In this document: positions 1 through 5,580 of the stretch, piece by piece | How the letters are laid out: every line of letters starts with the position of its first letter | Position numbering within the stretch: the stretch's first letter is position 1 | From: Smithellaceae bacterium | GTDB taxonomy: Bacteria > Desulfobacterota > Syntrophia > Syntrophales > JAQULV01 | Assembly (NCBI GenBank): GCA_028718405.1 | Contig: JAQULV010000053.1 | Location: 1-7,467, forward strand | Length of the DNA: 7,467 nucleotides | Direction of reading: 5' to 3' | The notes under the pieces: generated by a model | Seen by the model: only the letters and a program-made list of their open reading frames with translations | Databases searched by the model: none | What the model was told of the DNA's origin: nothing | Position numbers and translations under genes: made by a program

Positions 1-972
1 GGCCTGTTGGAGTTTATCCAGAAGTTCCCGTGTGCCCGGGTCTTTGAACAGGTCCGTGTCTTTCAGTGAGGCCACGCGGGCGCGAAACGACGCCAGGTCC
101 GGCTTTTCATCCACGATGACGCCCTGATCCTTGATCTTTTTCAGAAAGAACGCTTCGTTTCCGCGGTTCCATTCCCGCTCCTTTTCCGCTGCCTCTGTCA
201 TGGCCTGTCTGATCAATCTCTGATCGGCCATGGGCAAATCGCGGAACCATTTGAGATTCGCACAGGCCACGTGGGCGGAATAGGCGTGGGAGGTCAGACT
301 GAGGTATCTCTGAAGGCGGTAGAGATCGTAGTTCCAGAAGAGTGAGAGCGGATTCTCCTGGCCATCGATGCTCTTTTTTTGCAGCGCCGCCGTGATGGGC
401 CAACCCAAGGGTACGGCCTTGGCGCCGAAGAGGCTCCATATTTCGCGCTGCAGTGCCGACTGCATCACCCTGATCCGGAGTCCAGAGAGGTCCTCGGCGC
501 GATGAACGGGCCGGACGTTATTGGTCAAATGGCGAAAGCCGTTCTCCGAGAAGGCCAGACCCTTCAGACCGATCTTTTCCAGCTTGCGGAGCAATGCCTT
601 CCCCGGACGGCCGTCCAGGACGCGGTCGACCTGATTGTAGTTCTCGAAAAGAAAAGGATAGTCGAGAGCCCGCAGATCGGTAAGATATGCGTCAAAGGGG
701 CCGGAAGTGATGACCCCCATTTGCAGCTCCCCTGCTTTTATTCTGCCGATGAGTTTCACCTCGTCTCCCAGGTCGGGACCTTCATGGATCTCCACCCTGT
801 ATGGGGAACGGGCCTCGAGCAGCTCCTTGAAATTCTGGGCGCAGACGTTCTGTGCAGAACCCGCCTTGGTTACAACGGCGAGCCTGATCAGTTTGTCCTG
901 CGCGTGGATGGGCGTGGGCCAGAGGAAAAGGACGGTAACAAGAATCCCTAAGGCGGTGCTGGGTCTGATCAT
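1..972 (-). CDS. TRAP transporter substrate-binding protein, DctP family (3' end cut by window edge)
   Basis: Periplasmic solute receptor of a tripartite (TRAP) uptake system, which captures an organic acid and hands it to the DctQ/DctM membrane subunits. I translated 324 residues with no stop before the left edge. The family is usually about 330-340 residues, so only a few are missing. Residues 1-24 form a signal peptide ending in PIHA before QDK. The DctP hallmarks are present in order: GVITSGPF near 86-93, the LRIRVMQS segment at 165-172 carrying the conserved ligand-contacting Arg168, and the SIDGQENP block at 201-208 followed by YLSLTSHAY at 223-231. The ATG at 972 is supported by an AGGAGG ribosome site five bases upstream. 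The membrane subunits are not visible and would lie beyond the left edge if they are linked. The substrate cannot be told from the sequence. Confidence 0.93.
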   Translation of the reverse strand, partial: MIRPSTALGILVTVLFLWPTPIHAQDKLIRLAVVTKAGSAQNVCAQNFKELLEARSPYRVEIHEGPDLGDEVKLIGRIKAGELQMGVITSGPFDAYLTDLRALDYPFLFENYNQVDRVLDGRPGKALLRKLEKIGLKGLAFSENGFRHLTNNVRPVHRAEDLSGLRIRVMQSALQREIWSLFGAKAVPLGWPITAALQKKSIDGQENPLSLFWNYDLYRLQRYLSLTSHAYSAHVACANLKWFRDLPMADQRLIRQAMTEAAEKEREWNRGNEAFFLKKIKDQGVIVDEKPDLASFRARVASLKDTDLFKDPGTRELLDKLQQA

Positions 973-977
973 AACGG

Positions 978-983
978 CCTCCT
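978..983 (-). promoter_or_regulatory. Shine-Dalgarno of the TRAP binding-protein gene
   Basis: A perfect AGGAGG on the minus strand, five bases before the ATG at 972. It fixes the start and gives a good signal peptide. The rest of the gap up to 1074 holds a small perfect inverted repeat, GGGGAT-AGG-ATCCCC (1012-1026), in the leader. I found no convincing promoter in this gap, so the gene may be read through from the upstream glycosylase gene. Confidence 0.75.
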
Positions 984-1074
984 GCATCCCTTGTTATGGC
1001 TTGAAGTATGTGGGGATAGGATCCCCTCCTCGGAAATGACAGCTCGCGTATTCTATTATCTGACGAGCCGAAAC

Positions 1075-1497
1075 TCAAGAAGATCTCGTTCTTTTTTCCT
1101 TCTTTATGCGAAAAAGGGGATGAGGTTCCGGCAAGTCGTAGGCGGAACCTGAATGATATCGCACTGCATCCCTGACCTTGAGTTTTTCCCGCAGGTGGTG
1201 CCACTCCTGACGAAGCTCCTCTTCAGTCACTTCCAGCGGCGGGCAGGGTGGCTCTTTTCCGATCAGGTCTTCGTTGAAGCGGAAATTTCTCCTTCTTGCC
1301 TCGGCCAGGACATAGCGTAGATAGGATGAGATAGCAGCCAGCGGATCGACATGAGCACGGAAGCGCTGCAATTGAGGGTGATGACGGTAACCTTCCGTCT
1401 GTCCGCGCAGGACCTTCTGCGCAAGAAGCGCCTCGCGCCAAAGGGCGACCAATCCCTTACTATCGAGGTAGCGCGGATGAAGGCTCCAGAGTCTCAT
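1075..1497 (-). CDS. Pyrimidine dimer DNA glycosylase-like protein (PF03013, endonuclease V family)
   Basis: A 140-residue protein starting MRLWSLHPRYLD, the typical opening of bacterial PF03013 proteins related to phage T4 endonuclease V, which excises UV-induced pyrimidine dimers and nicks the abasic site. The WREALLAQKVL segment (20-30) places Glu22 where T4 endonuclease V has its catalytic Glu23 (in YREL). The following GYRHHPQLQRF (36-46) is also family-typical. The C-terminal third is charged and ends in a basic tail (IKKEKRTRSS) that could contact DNA. Residue 2 is Arg, whereas the T4 enzyme needs a small Thr exposed as the N-terminal amine, so the chemistry may differ. The ATG has only a weak ribosome site (GAGA), but the conserved N-terminus supports it. 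It lies 102 bases upstream of the TRAP gene on the same strand. Confidence 0.85.
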   Translation of the reverse strand: MRLWSLHPRYLDSKGLVALWREALLAQKVLRGQTEGYRHHPQLQRFRAHVDPLAAISSYLRYVLAEARRRNFRFNEDLIGKEPPCPPLEVTEEELRQEWHHLREKLKVRDAVRYHSGSAYDLPEPHPLFRIKKEKRTRSS

Positions 1498-1555
1498 CGT
1501 TTTGTCTCATTCAGGCCAATTCAAAAAAAGCCGATTTCCGCGGTGCGCGCAAAAT

Positions 1556-1574
1556 GGCCGTTTATTTTCCGGCC
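1556..1574. other. Short inverted repeat in the divergent gap between glycosylase and barrel-protein genes
   Basis: The 144-base gap between the divergent starts at 1497 and 1642 holds an inverted repeat, GGCCG and CGGCC with a nine-base AT-rich spacer, and further on an eight-base palindrome GCTTAAGC (1587-1594). Either could be an operator for the flanking divergent genes. I could not assign a -35/-10 pair on either strand with confidence. Confidence 0.25.
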
Positions 1575-1628
1575 TAAATCCGCTAAGCTTAAGCCACATT
1601 TTTCGGAATCGTCTTTTGAATAACTTAT

Positions 1629-1634
1629 GGGAGG
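1629..1634 (+). promoter_or_regulatory. Ribosome binding site that selects the ATG at 1642
   Basis: GGGAGG lies seven bases before the ATG at 1642. The earlier in-frame ATG at 1627 overlaps this site and would put five extra residues (MGGIL) ahead of the Lys-Lys of the signal peptide, so the downstream ATG is the better start. Confidence 0.8.
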
Positions 1635-1641
1635 TATCCTC

Positions 1642-2229
1642 ATGAAAAAACTTTTCTATATCATCGTTGTCCTTGTACTGCTGGCGGGATGGGCGTCCCC
1701 GGCCGCTGCGCAGGACGGCCAGAACCTTGTCTCGCTGAGCGTCGGCGGTTTTCATCCCAACGAAGATTTCAACCTGGCCGGCTTCAATAACGGTCCCGAT
1801 TTCACCTTGGGCTACGTGAGAACCATAGGCGATTACTTCGGTGCCGGCATGGAACTCAATTCCTATACCAGCGACACCGATACCAATTCCTCCGGCGATG
1901 ACTATAAGTTTATCAGCGTCGGATTGGAATTCCTGGGTTATCTCCAGCCCAACGGTGAACGCTTCCAGCCCTATCTGGCGCTCGGTTTTGGGGCCTACGA
2001 CAATGAGTTCAAGGCGAAGCACAACGGCTTCACTGCCTGGGAGAGCACGGGCACCGGCTTCGGCGTTTTGGCTAAGGCCGGGTTCCGGGCCTTTATCACC
2101 GACGTCTTCTACCTGGGTGCCTTTGCCAAATTCTTCACCAACGAACAGGACGTCAACACTCCCTATGGAGAAGACACGGCCCAGATGGGCGGTGCCACCG
2201 TCAATATCGAAGGCGGGTTCCGCTTCTGA
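1642..2229 (+). CDS. Outer-membrane beta-barrel protein, OmpW/OmpA-barrel-like
   Basis: A 195-residue exported protein. Residues 1-23 are a classic Sec signal peptide: Lys-Lys, a hydrophobic run (LFYIIVVLVLLAGW), then SPAAA before Gln24. The mature part alternates polar and hydrophobic residues in strands such as FTLGYVRTIGDYFGAGMEL, YKFISVGLEFLGYL, FQPYLALGFGAY, GFGVLAKAGFRAFI and ATVNIEGGFRF. Acidic or Asn-rich stretches between them (SDTDTNSSGDD, 77-87) look like surface loops. The C-terminal Phe preceded by a beta signature is the usual recognition signal for the BAM assembly machinery. About eight strands fit the length, as in small OmpW/OmpA-type barrels. No ligand or pore function can be read from the sequence. 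It stands alone: divergent from the glycosylase gene and convergent with the membrane-protein gene at 2353. Confidence 0.85.
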   Translation: MKKLFYIIVVLVLLAGWASPAAAQDGQNLVSLSVGGFHPNEDFNLAGFNNGPDFTLGYVRTIGDYFGAGMELNSYTSDTDTNSSGDDYKFISVGLEFLGYLQPNGERFQPYLALGFGAYDNEFKAKHNGFTAWESTGTGFGVLAKAGFRAFITDVFYLGAFAKFFTNEQDVNTPYGEDTAQMGGATVNIEGGFRF

Positions 2230-2315
2230 GGGTCAGGGATAGGACCGGCAAGCGGCTTTGTCCCACAGGAGGCGCGGACGTAACCGTGGTGCCACGCCTG
2301 CGCAGTCTTCTCCGA

Positions 2316-2336
2316 CCCGCGGCGTAGCGCCGCGGG
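2316..2336. terminator. Perfect GC-rich hairpin between convergent genes, possible bidirectional terminator
   Basis: CCCGCGGCG, a TAG loop, then CGCCGCGGG: a perfect nine-base-pair, all-GC stem with a three-base loop. It sits between the stop of the barrel gene (2229) and the stop of the oppositely oriented membrane-protein gene (2353). That is the expected place for a shared terminator, but no T-run follows on either strand, so it is not a canonical intrinsic terminator. A weaker hairpin, CGTGG-TG-CCACG, lies at 2285-2296. The GC-rich unit could instead be a copy of a dispersed REP-like element. Confidence 0.45.
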
Positions 2337-2352
2337 CGAATTCTGCCTCTCC

Positions 2353-2922
2353 TTAACCGAAGATGAGAACGAGATCGACGACGATCATCCCGATGATCGT
2401 CGGCAAGGCCATCGCTTCAAGAAGGGTGCTCATCCATCCCAGTCTCTTTATCCATAATCCTGCCAAGGCTCCGAGCAGGTACCCCAGGATGATGCCCGCC
2501 GCCGTCATTGCCACTCGCGTGGAAACGGCGTGACCAAGGGAAGCCGGCAAGGCTCCCGCCGTGAGACCCAAGATGAGAAAAAAAAGAAACGCTGCGGGCC
2601 GAAACGATTCCGGAGACGGTCGGAAATCGCGGCCGGAGTTTATGCTGTTGACGAGTAGCATTAGAAAGCCGCCCCCGCCGGCGATCAGAAGAAACCAGCC
2701 GCCGACCATCCCCTTGTCTATTACGGCCACCATTCCCCAGAAAGCAACCGCCAGAGCGACTATCGTGAGGATCGTGAATTCGATGGGGACGCCCTCAGCC
2801 ATGTGTTCCGAAAGGGGTGAGCCCGAATTCCTCCGACCGGCCCTGAGACGCTCACGCAAAAGTGCCGGGAGAAAATCACGGTGAAAAGAAAAGGAAAAGA
2901 AAGGAGGGATATCGCGCTGCAT
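2353..2922 (-). CDS. Five-helix integral membrane protein of unknown function
   Basis: I do not recognise the family. From the ATG at 2922 it has 189 residues. Five hydrophobic helices are visible: about 49-68 (FTILTIVALAVAFWGMVAVI), 72-94 (a Gly-rich helix), 110-129, 137-158 and 171-188. A short charged loop (NSGRDFRPSPESFRP, 95-109) separates helices 2 and 3. The 2922 start overlaps the Nudix stop as TGATG and has GGGGAGG five bases upstream, which argues for translational coupling. However, the first 40 residues are unusual for this protein: Arg-rich, with FFSFSFHRDF. The next in-frame ATG, at 2802 (MAEGVPIEF), sits just before helix 1 but lacks a ribosome site. The shorter form would have 149 residues. 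It is probably co-expressed with the Nudix gene. Confidence 0.75.
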   Translation of the reverse strand: MQRDIPPFFSFSFHRDFLPALLRERLRAGRRNSGSPLSEHMAEGVPIEFTILTIVALAVAFWGMVAVIDKGMVGGWFLLIAGGGGFLMLLVNSINSGRDFRPSPESFRPAAFLFFLILGLTAGALPASLGHAVSTRVAMTAAGIILGYLLGALAGLWIKRLGWMSTLLEAMALPTIIGMIVVDLVLIFG

Positions 2923-3476
2923 CAATTCCTCCCCGATCTTTCGTTGCGCGCAGTATCGGCGTTCTGCTCCGCCAGGTATCGTTCGAAAACATACAGGCTG
3001 TCGGGCGTGCAGTTATTCTCGCCGCAGAAGGAGACGGCTTTCCGCGAATCGTACCAGGCGCCGGAACTGATCTCCTCTTTCTGGAGGACCAGCGGACCGT
3101 CGTAACGGCAAACGTATGCTCGGCCCCAGATGCGGCTACCGCCGTATTCGCCATAGAAGTCGAAGAGGCGCTTCAGTGGCGCACGGGCGATTCCCAACTC
3201 TTCCGCCAACTCCCGTCGGGCTGACTGCAGATAGCTTTCGCCTGGCCTGACCACACCTCCCGCGCAGAGGTCGTAGGCGCCGGGATAGAAATCCTTGTCG
3301 GCGGCCCTTTTAGCGATGAAGATATTCCCTCCAGCGTTGAAGACCATGACATATGTGGCCCGGTGGATGAGCCCCAAGCGCCTCATCTCCGCCCGCTTTG
3401 CCACCCCAGCTCTGCGGTTCTTATCGTCGACGATCAGGACTTCTTCGGCGTCGCTCTTTACCCGGTAGCTCTCCAT
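2922..3476 (-). CDS. Nudix hydrolase, YfcD-like
   Basis: A 184-residue Nudix-fold hydrolase, expected to cleave a nucleoside-diphosphate-linked or isopentenyl-diphosphate-like substrate using Mg2+. The complete Nudix box is present: Gly74, Glu80, then Arg88-Glu89-Leu90, Glu92-Glu93 and Gly95-Ile96. Flanking segments RHRATYVMV-type (38-45, here IHRATYVMV), KDFYPGAYDLCAGGVV (61-76), RIWGRAYVC and the late TPDSL motif (157-161) match the E. coli YfcD type, whose length is nearly the same. I chose the ATG at 3476. An upstream TTG (3563) would add 29 residues that fall in the promoter region. The ribosome site (GGAAAG) is weak. The gene heads a two-gene unit with the membrane protein. The true substrate is unknown. 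Confidence 0.9.
   Translation of the reverse strand: MESYRVKSDAEEVLIVDDKNRRAGVAKRAEMRRLGLIHRATYVMVFNAGGNIFIAKRAADKDFYPGAYDLCAGGVVRPGESYLQSARRELAEELGIARAPLKRLFDFYGEYGGSRIWGRAYVCRYDGPLVLQKEEISSGAWYDSRKAVSFCGENNCTPDSLYVFERYLAEQNADTARNERSGRN
2928..2934 (-). promoter_or_regulatory. Strong ribosome site inside the Nudix gene end for the membrane-protein start
   Basis: GGGGAGG lies within the last codons of the Nudix gene, five bases before the ATG that overlaps its TGA (TGATG, 2924-2920). The placement suggests reinitiation or coupled translation, and it favours the longer form of the membrane protein. Confidence 0.65.
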
Positions 3477-3507
3477 CTCATCTTTCCACTGTCTGCGATT
3501 GAGCCTT

Positions 3508-3536
3508 ACAGTGCCCAAGATCGCAACCCTTGTCAA
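3508..3536 (-). promoter_or_regulatory. Possible promoter of the Nudix/membrane-protein unit
   Basis: A perfect -35 hexamer TTGACA reads 3536 to 3531 on the minus strand. The matching -10 is poor: CACTGT at 17-base spacing, or TGTAAG at 20. The distance to the ATG at 3476 is reasonable. The -35 is convincing on sequence, the -10 is not. Confidence 0.4.
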
Positions 3537-3556
3537 GAAATTCTCCCCTGCCGGCC

Positions 3557-3585
3557 TTGACAAAGCCTTTCCGCACCCCTATAGT
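3557..3585 (+). promoter_or_regulatory. Near-consensus sigma-70 promoter for the GNAT/DUF2156 unit
   Basis: TTGACA (3557-3562), exactly 17 bases, then TATAGT (3580-3585): eleven of twelve consensus positions. Transcription would start near 3592, giving a leader of roughly 22 bases before the ATG at 3615. This short leader has only a weak ribosome site (CGGA). The promoter lies back to back with the minus-strand -35 at 3531-3536, so the two units may share regulation. Confidence 0.8.
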
Positions 3586-3614
3586 TTAGATAACTTTGTT
3601 TCGGATTTGATTCT

Positions 3615-4037
3615 ATGCCGACCTATTGTTTCATTACGGAGCCCAAGACCATCGAGATCGAACAAATCAAGGAGCTCTATCGCCAGGCAGACTGGTGGAG
3701 CACGGCTTGTGATCTGCAACCGGAGCTGATCACAAGTATCGTCTCGGGGAGCCATTGTTTTCTCGTCGCCCGGGAAGAGGGTGCGATCATCGGTATGGGA
3801 CGCGCTATCAGCGACCGTGTCAACGACGCTTACATCCAGGACGTAACCGTGACGCGCGCCCGCCGACGGGAGGGGATTGGCGGCGCCATCGTGGATCAGC
3901 TTGTCGCGCGCCTACAGGCGGACGGGATCGCCTGGGTGGGGCTCATCGCCGAACGCAACACCGACGGTTTCTACAGCGGAAGGGGTTTCGAAAAGATGCC
4001 CGCGGCCGTCCCCATGTTAAAGAGGAAGACGACTTGA
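3615..4037 (+). CDS. GNAT-family N-acetyltransferase
   Basis: A 140-residue acetyl-CoA-dependent acyltransferase of the GNAT fold. Motif A is clear: the strand YIQDVTVTRARRR (73-85) followed by the pyrophosphate-binding R-x-x-G-x-G (Arg84 to Gly89) and the helix AIVDQLVARL. Motif B is visible as ERNTDGFYSGRGFEK (113-127), the usual FYxxxGF element. An acceptor-side region with DWWSTACD lies near 26-33. The length is normal for a single-domain member. The stop overlaps the TTG start of the next gene, so the two are probably made together. The acceptor, such as an amine, peptide or small molecule, cannot be inferred. It follows a strong promoter with a short leader. Confidence 0.9.
   Translation: MPTYCFITEPKTIEIEQIKELYRQADWWSTACDLQPELITSIVSGSHCFLVAREEGAIIGMGRAISDRVNDAYIQDVTVTRARRREGIGGAIVDQLVARLQADGIAWVGLIAERNTDGFYSGRGFEKMPAAVPMLKRKTT
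4021..4036 (+). promoter_or_regulatory. Ribosome site and TTG start of the DUF2156 gene
   Basis: GAGG (4022-4025) precedes a TTG at 4034-4036 by eight bases, and this TTG overlaps the GNAT stop in the form TTGA. No ATG lies close by: the next in frame is at 4124 and would cut away the start of the conserved domain. The open frame upstream of 4034 is antisense-like noise in the GNAT gene. Confidence 0.7.
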
Positions 4038-4945
4038 ATTTCAAACCCATCGAGGTCGGCGACTATCCCCTTCTGAAGCCCTACTTTGCGGAGCAGAGCT
4101 ACGACCTCAGCGTCTACTCTCTCATGTCGATTATCGTCTGGAGCAGCCGCCTCTTTACCGCGTCTTACATTATCGAAGATGGAAGTGTGATCATCTCCAG
4201 CGACTCGGTACGCGAACCCGAGGACAGGCACCTGATCCTTCCCGTCGGCGCCGGTGCAGCGCGCAATCCCGAAGAACTTCGCGAACTGGCCCGGAGAATG
4301 GGTTTCCAGGCATATCATTTCGTTCCGGAGACCTACCTGGAAAAATACCCATTGGCGGAATGGGAACGTCTCTTCGTCCTTTGCCTTCAGCCGGAATACG
4401 AGGATTACCTCTATCTGACCGACGACCTCGTGGAACTCAAGGGAAACAAGTTTTCGAAGAAGAGAAATCTCCTGCATCAGTTCGACAGGAGTTATCTCCG
4501 TGCCGACAGGATCTCCGTGGAGGACGTAACTGCCTCCAATGCCGAAGAGTGCCTGTCTTTTTTGGAGAAGTGGTGCAGCCAGCGCGATTGCGACGAGGCG
4601 TCGAATCAATACCTGGCCTGCGAGAAGCAGGCGGCGATCAAAGCCATCGAACATATAAAGGAACTGGAAGCGGCGGGGATTGCCGTCCGCGTCGATGGAG
4701 AGGTCTGCGCCTTCGGAATAGGTTCGCGTCTGACCAAAGACACGGCCGTCCTCAATTTCGAGAAGGCCTTTTCCGAGATCAAGGGCCTCTATCAGTTTCT
4801 CGATAATCAGTGCGCGAGAAGATTATTTGCCGGCTATCGTTACATCAACAAGGAAAGCGACATGGGAATCGAAGAGCTGGCGCAATCGAAGAATTCCTAC
4901 AATCCCATACGCCGCATCAAATCCTATCTGCTTACCTGCAAATAA
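4034..4945 (+). CDS. DUF2156 (LPG-synthase C-terminal-like) protein
   Basis: A 303-residue protein starting at TTG (MNFKPIEVGDYPLLKPYF). It matches the DUF2156/PF09924 family, whose tandem GNAT-like folds resemble the catalytic part of MprF-type phosphatidylglycerol aminoacyltransferases. Family landmarks: YLYLTDDLVELKGNKFSKKRN (125-145), a central acidic segment, GIAVRVDGEVCAFGIGSRL (215-233), then LNFEKAFSEIKGLYQFLDNQ (240-259), YRYINKESDMGIEELAQSKNSYNP (268-291). There is no transmembrane segment, unlike full MprF, so it is likely a soluble acyl or aminoacyl transferase. The substrate is unknown. The preceding GNAT gene overlaps it by four bases, which suggests joint action or at least a fixed expression ratio. 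It converges on the flavoprotein gene, with 23 bases between stops. Confidence 0.88.
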   Translation: MNFKPIEVGDYPLLKPYFAEQSYDLSVYSLMSIIVWSSRLFTASYIIEDGSVIISSDSVREPEDRHLILPVGAGAARNPEELRELARRMGFQAYHFVPETYLEKYPLAEWERLFVLCLQPEYEDYLYLTDDLVELKGNKFSKKRNLLHQFDRSYLRADRISVEDVTASNAEECLSFLEKWCSQRDCDEASNQYLACEKQAAIKAIEHIKELEAAGIAVRVDGEVCAFGIGSRLTKDTAVLNFEKAFSEIKGLYQFLDNQCARRLFAGYRYINKESDMGIEELAQSKNSYNPIRRIKSYLLTCK

Positions 4946-4968
4946 ATCCCCTAAGGTGGGGGAGCGGT

Positions 4969-5454
4969 CTAGCGCCGCTTCTGCGGACGACGCCAGGAAG
5001 TTACATACTGGAAACGGTCGACGTGGATGCACTCCTCGATCTCAATCGCGACGAGCCTCGTCGTCGGCGCCTTAATGAATCCCCCCAGTTCTGGATGCCG
5101 CGCCACATAATCCTTGGCTAGACGATCCCAGGTCTTCCCCCGGCGGATCAAACGTGCCGTGCCCTTGATTGCCAGGGCCTCGTTTGCCATGATGGTGCCG
5201 GCGCGGTTGTCGATGAGCAGGGAAACCTTGGTGTCCCGGCGGACGTTACAGTATTTGCGCGTGTCGGCGGGGGTGGCGAAGACTATGTCATCCCCTTCCG
5301 GTGTGAGGGCGAAGGCGACGAGGGAGAGATAGGGGGCGCCTTCTTCCTGTGTCGCCAGGACGCCGAAACGTTCCGCGCGGCTGAGCGCCGCTAGACGGTC
5401 TTTTACATCCGCCTTTCCCGTCATCTTGATCTTGGGTACCTCTGCCTTCTTCAT
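4969..5454 (-). CDS. Pyridoxamine 5'-phosphate oxidase-like FMN-binding protein
   Basis: A 161-residue member of the split-barrel PNPOx-like superfamily, which usually binds FMN or a related flavin (or F420) as a dimer. The barrel core is visible: RAERFGVLATQEEGAPYLSLVAFAL (26-50), DDIVFATPADTRKYCNVRRDTKVSLLIDN (55-83), where Arg66-Lys67 and the RRDTKVSLL strand match the typical phosphate-binding and dimer segment, and then ALAIKGTARLI (93-103). It is too short to be PdxH itself and lacks that enzyme's C-terminal RLHDR-type end, so substrate and reaction remain open. The ATG has GGGAAAG upstream and its own promoter. An N-terminal Lys-rich stretch precedes the barrel. Confidence 0.85.
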   Translation of the reverse strand: MKKAEVPKIKMTGKADVKDRLAALSRAERFGVLATQEEGAPYLSLVAFALTPEGDDIVFATPADTRKYCNVRRDTKVSLLIDNRAGTIMANEALAIKGTARLIRRGKTWDRLAKDYVARHPELGGFIKAPTTRLVAIEIEECIHVDRFQYVTSWRRPQKRR

Positions 5455-5519
5455 GGTGACTTTCCCTTCGCTTTTTATCCCTGAACGAACGAGACGGAGC
5501 AGGTCTGAGGAGACGATTT

Positions 5520-5549
5520 AGTATCCTAAGGTTCGGGCTTTCTTGTCAA
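5520..5549 (-). promoter_or_regulatory. Promoter of the PNPOx-like gene
   Basis: On the minus strand TTGACA (5549-5544), 18 bases, then GATACT (5525-5520, four of six consensus positions). The predicted leader to the ATG at 5454 is about 59 bases. The same CTTGTCAAG context (5542-5550) is found at 3529-3537, where it holds the -35 of the Nudix unit. No canonical terminator for the upstream MutS-like gene is seen in 5550-5580. Confidence 0.6.
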
Positions 5550-5580
5550 GGAAATAGGGCTCACTGTGCATGATGCGGGG

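Noticed and set aside
379..951. Plus-strand open frame of 190 codons
   Set aside because: It lies opposite the TRAP binding-protein gene, whose minus-strand translation has a signal peptide and all DctP motifs. The plus-strand product has no recognisable features.
782..1204. Minus-strand frame spanning the end of the glycosylase gene and the start of the TRAP gene
   Set aside because: It is out of frame with both well-supported genes and has no domain.
3477..3563. TTG-initiated N-terminal extension of the Nudix protein
   Set aside because: It would run through the minus-strand -35 box and over part of the plus-strand promoter. The shorter form matches the family length.
3755..4033. Upstream extension of the DUF2156 frame inside the GNAT gene
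   Set aside because: The extension reads an Arg/His-rich alternate frame of the GNAT gene. The conserved domain begins at the TTG at 4034, which has a ribosome site.
3971..4654. Minus-strand open frame of 227 codons
   Set aside because: It is antisense to the DUF2156 gene, mirrors its codon frame and shows no family motif or ribosome site.
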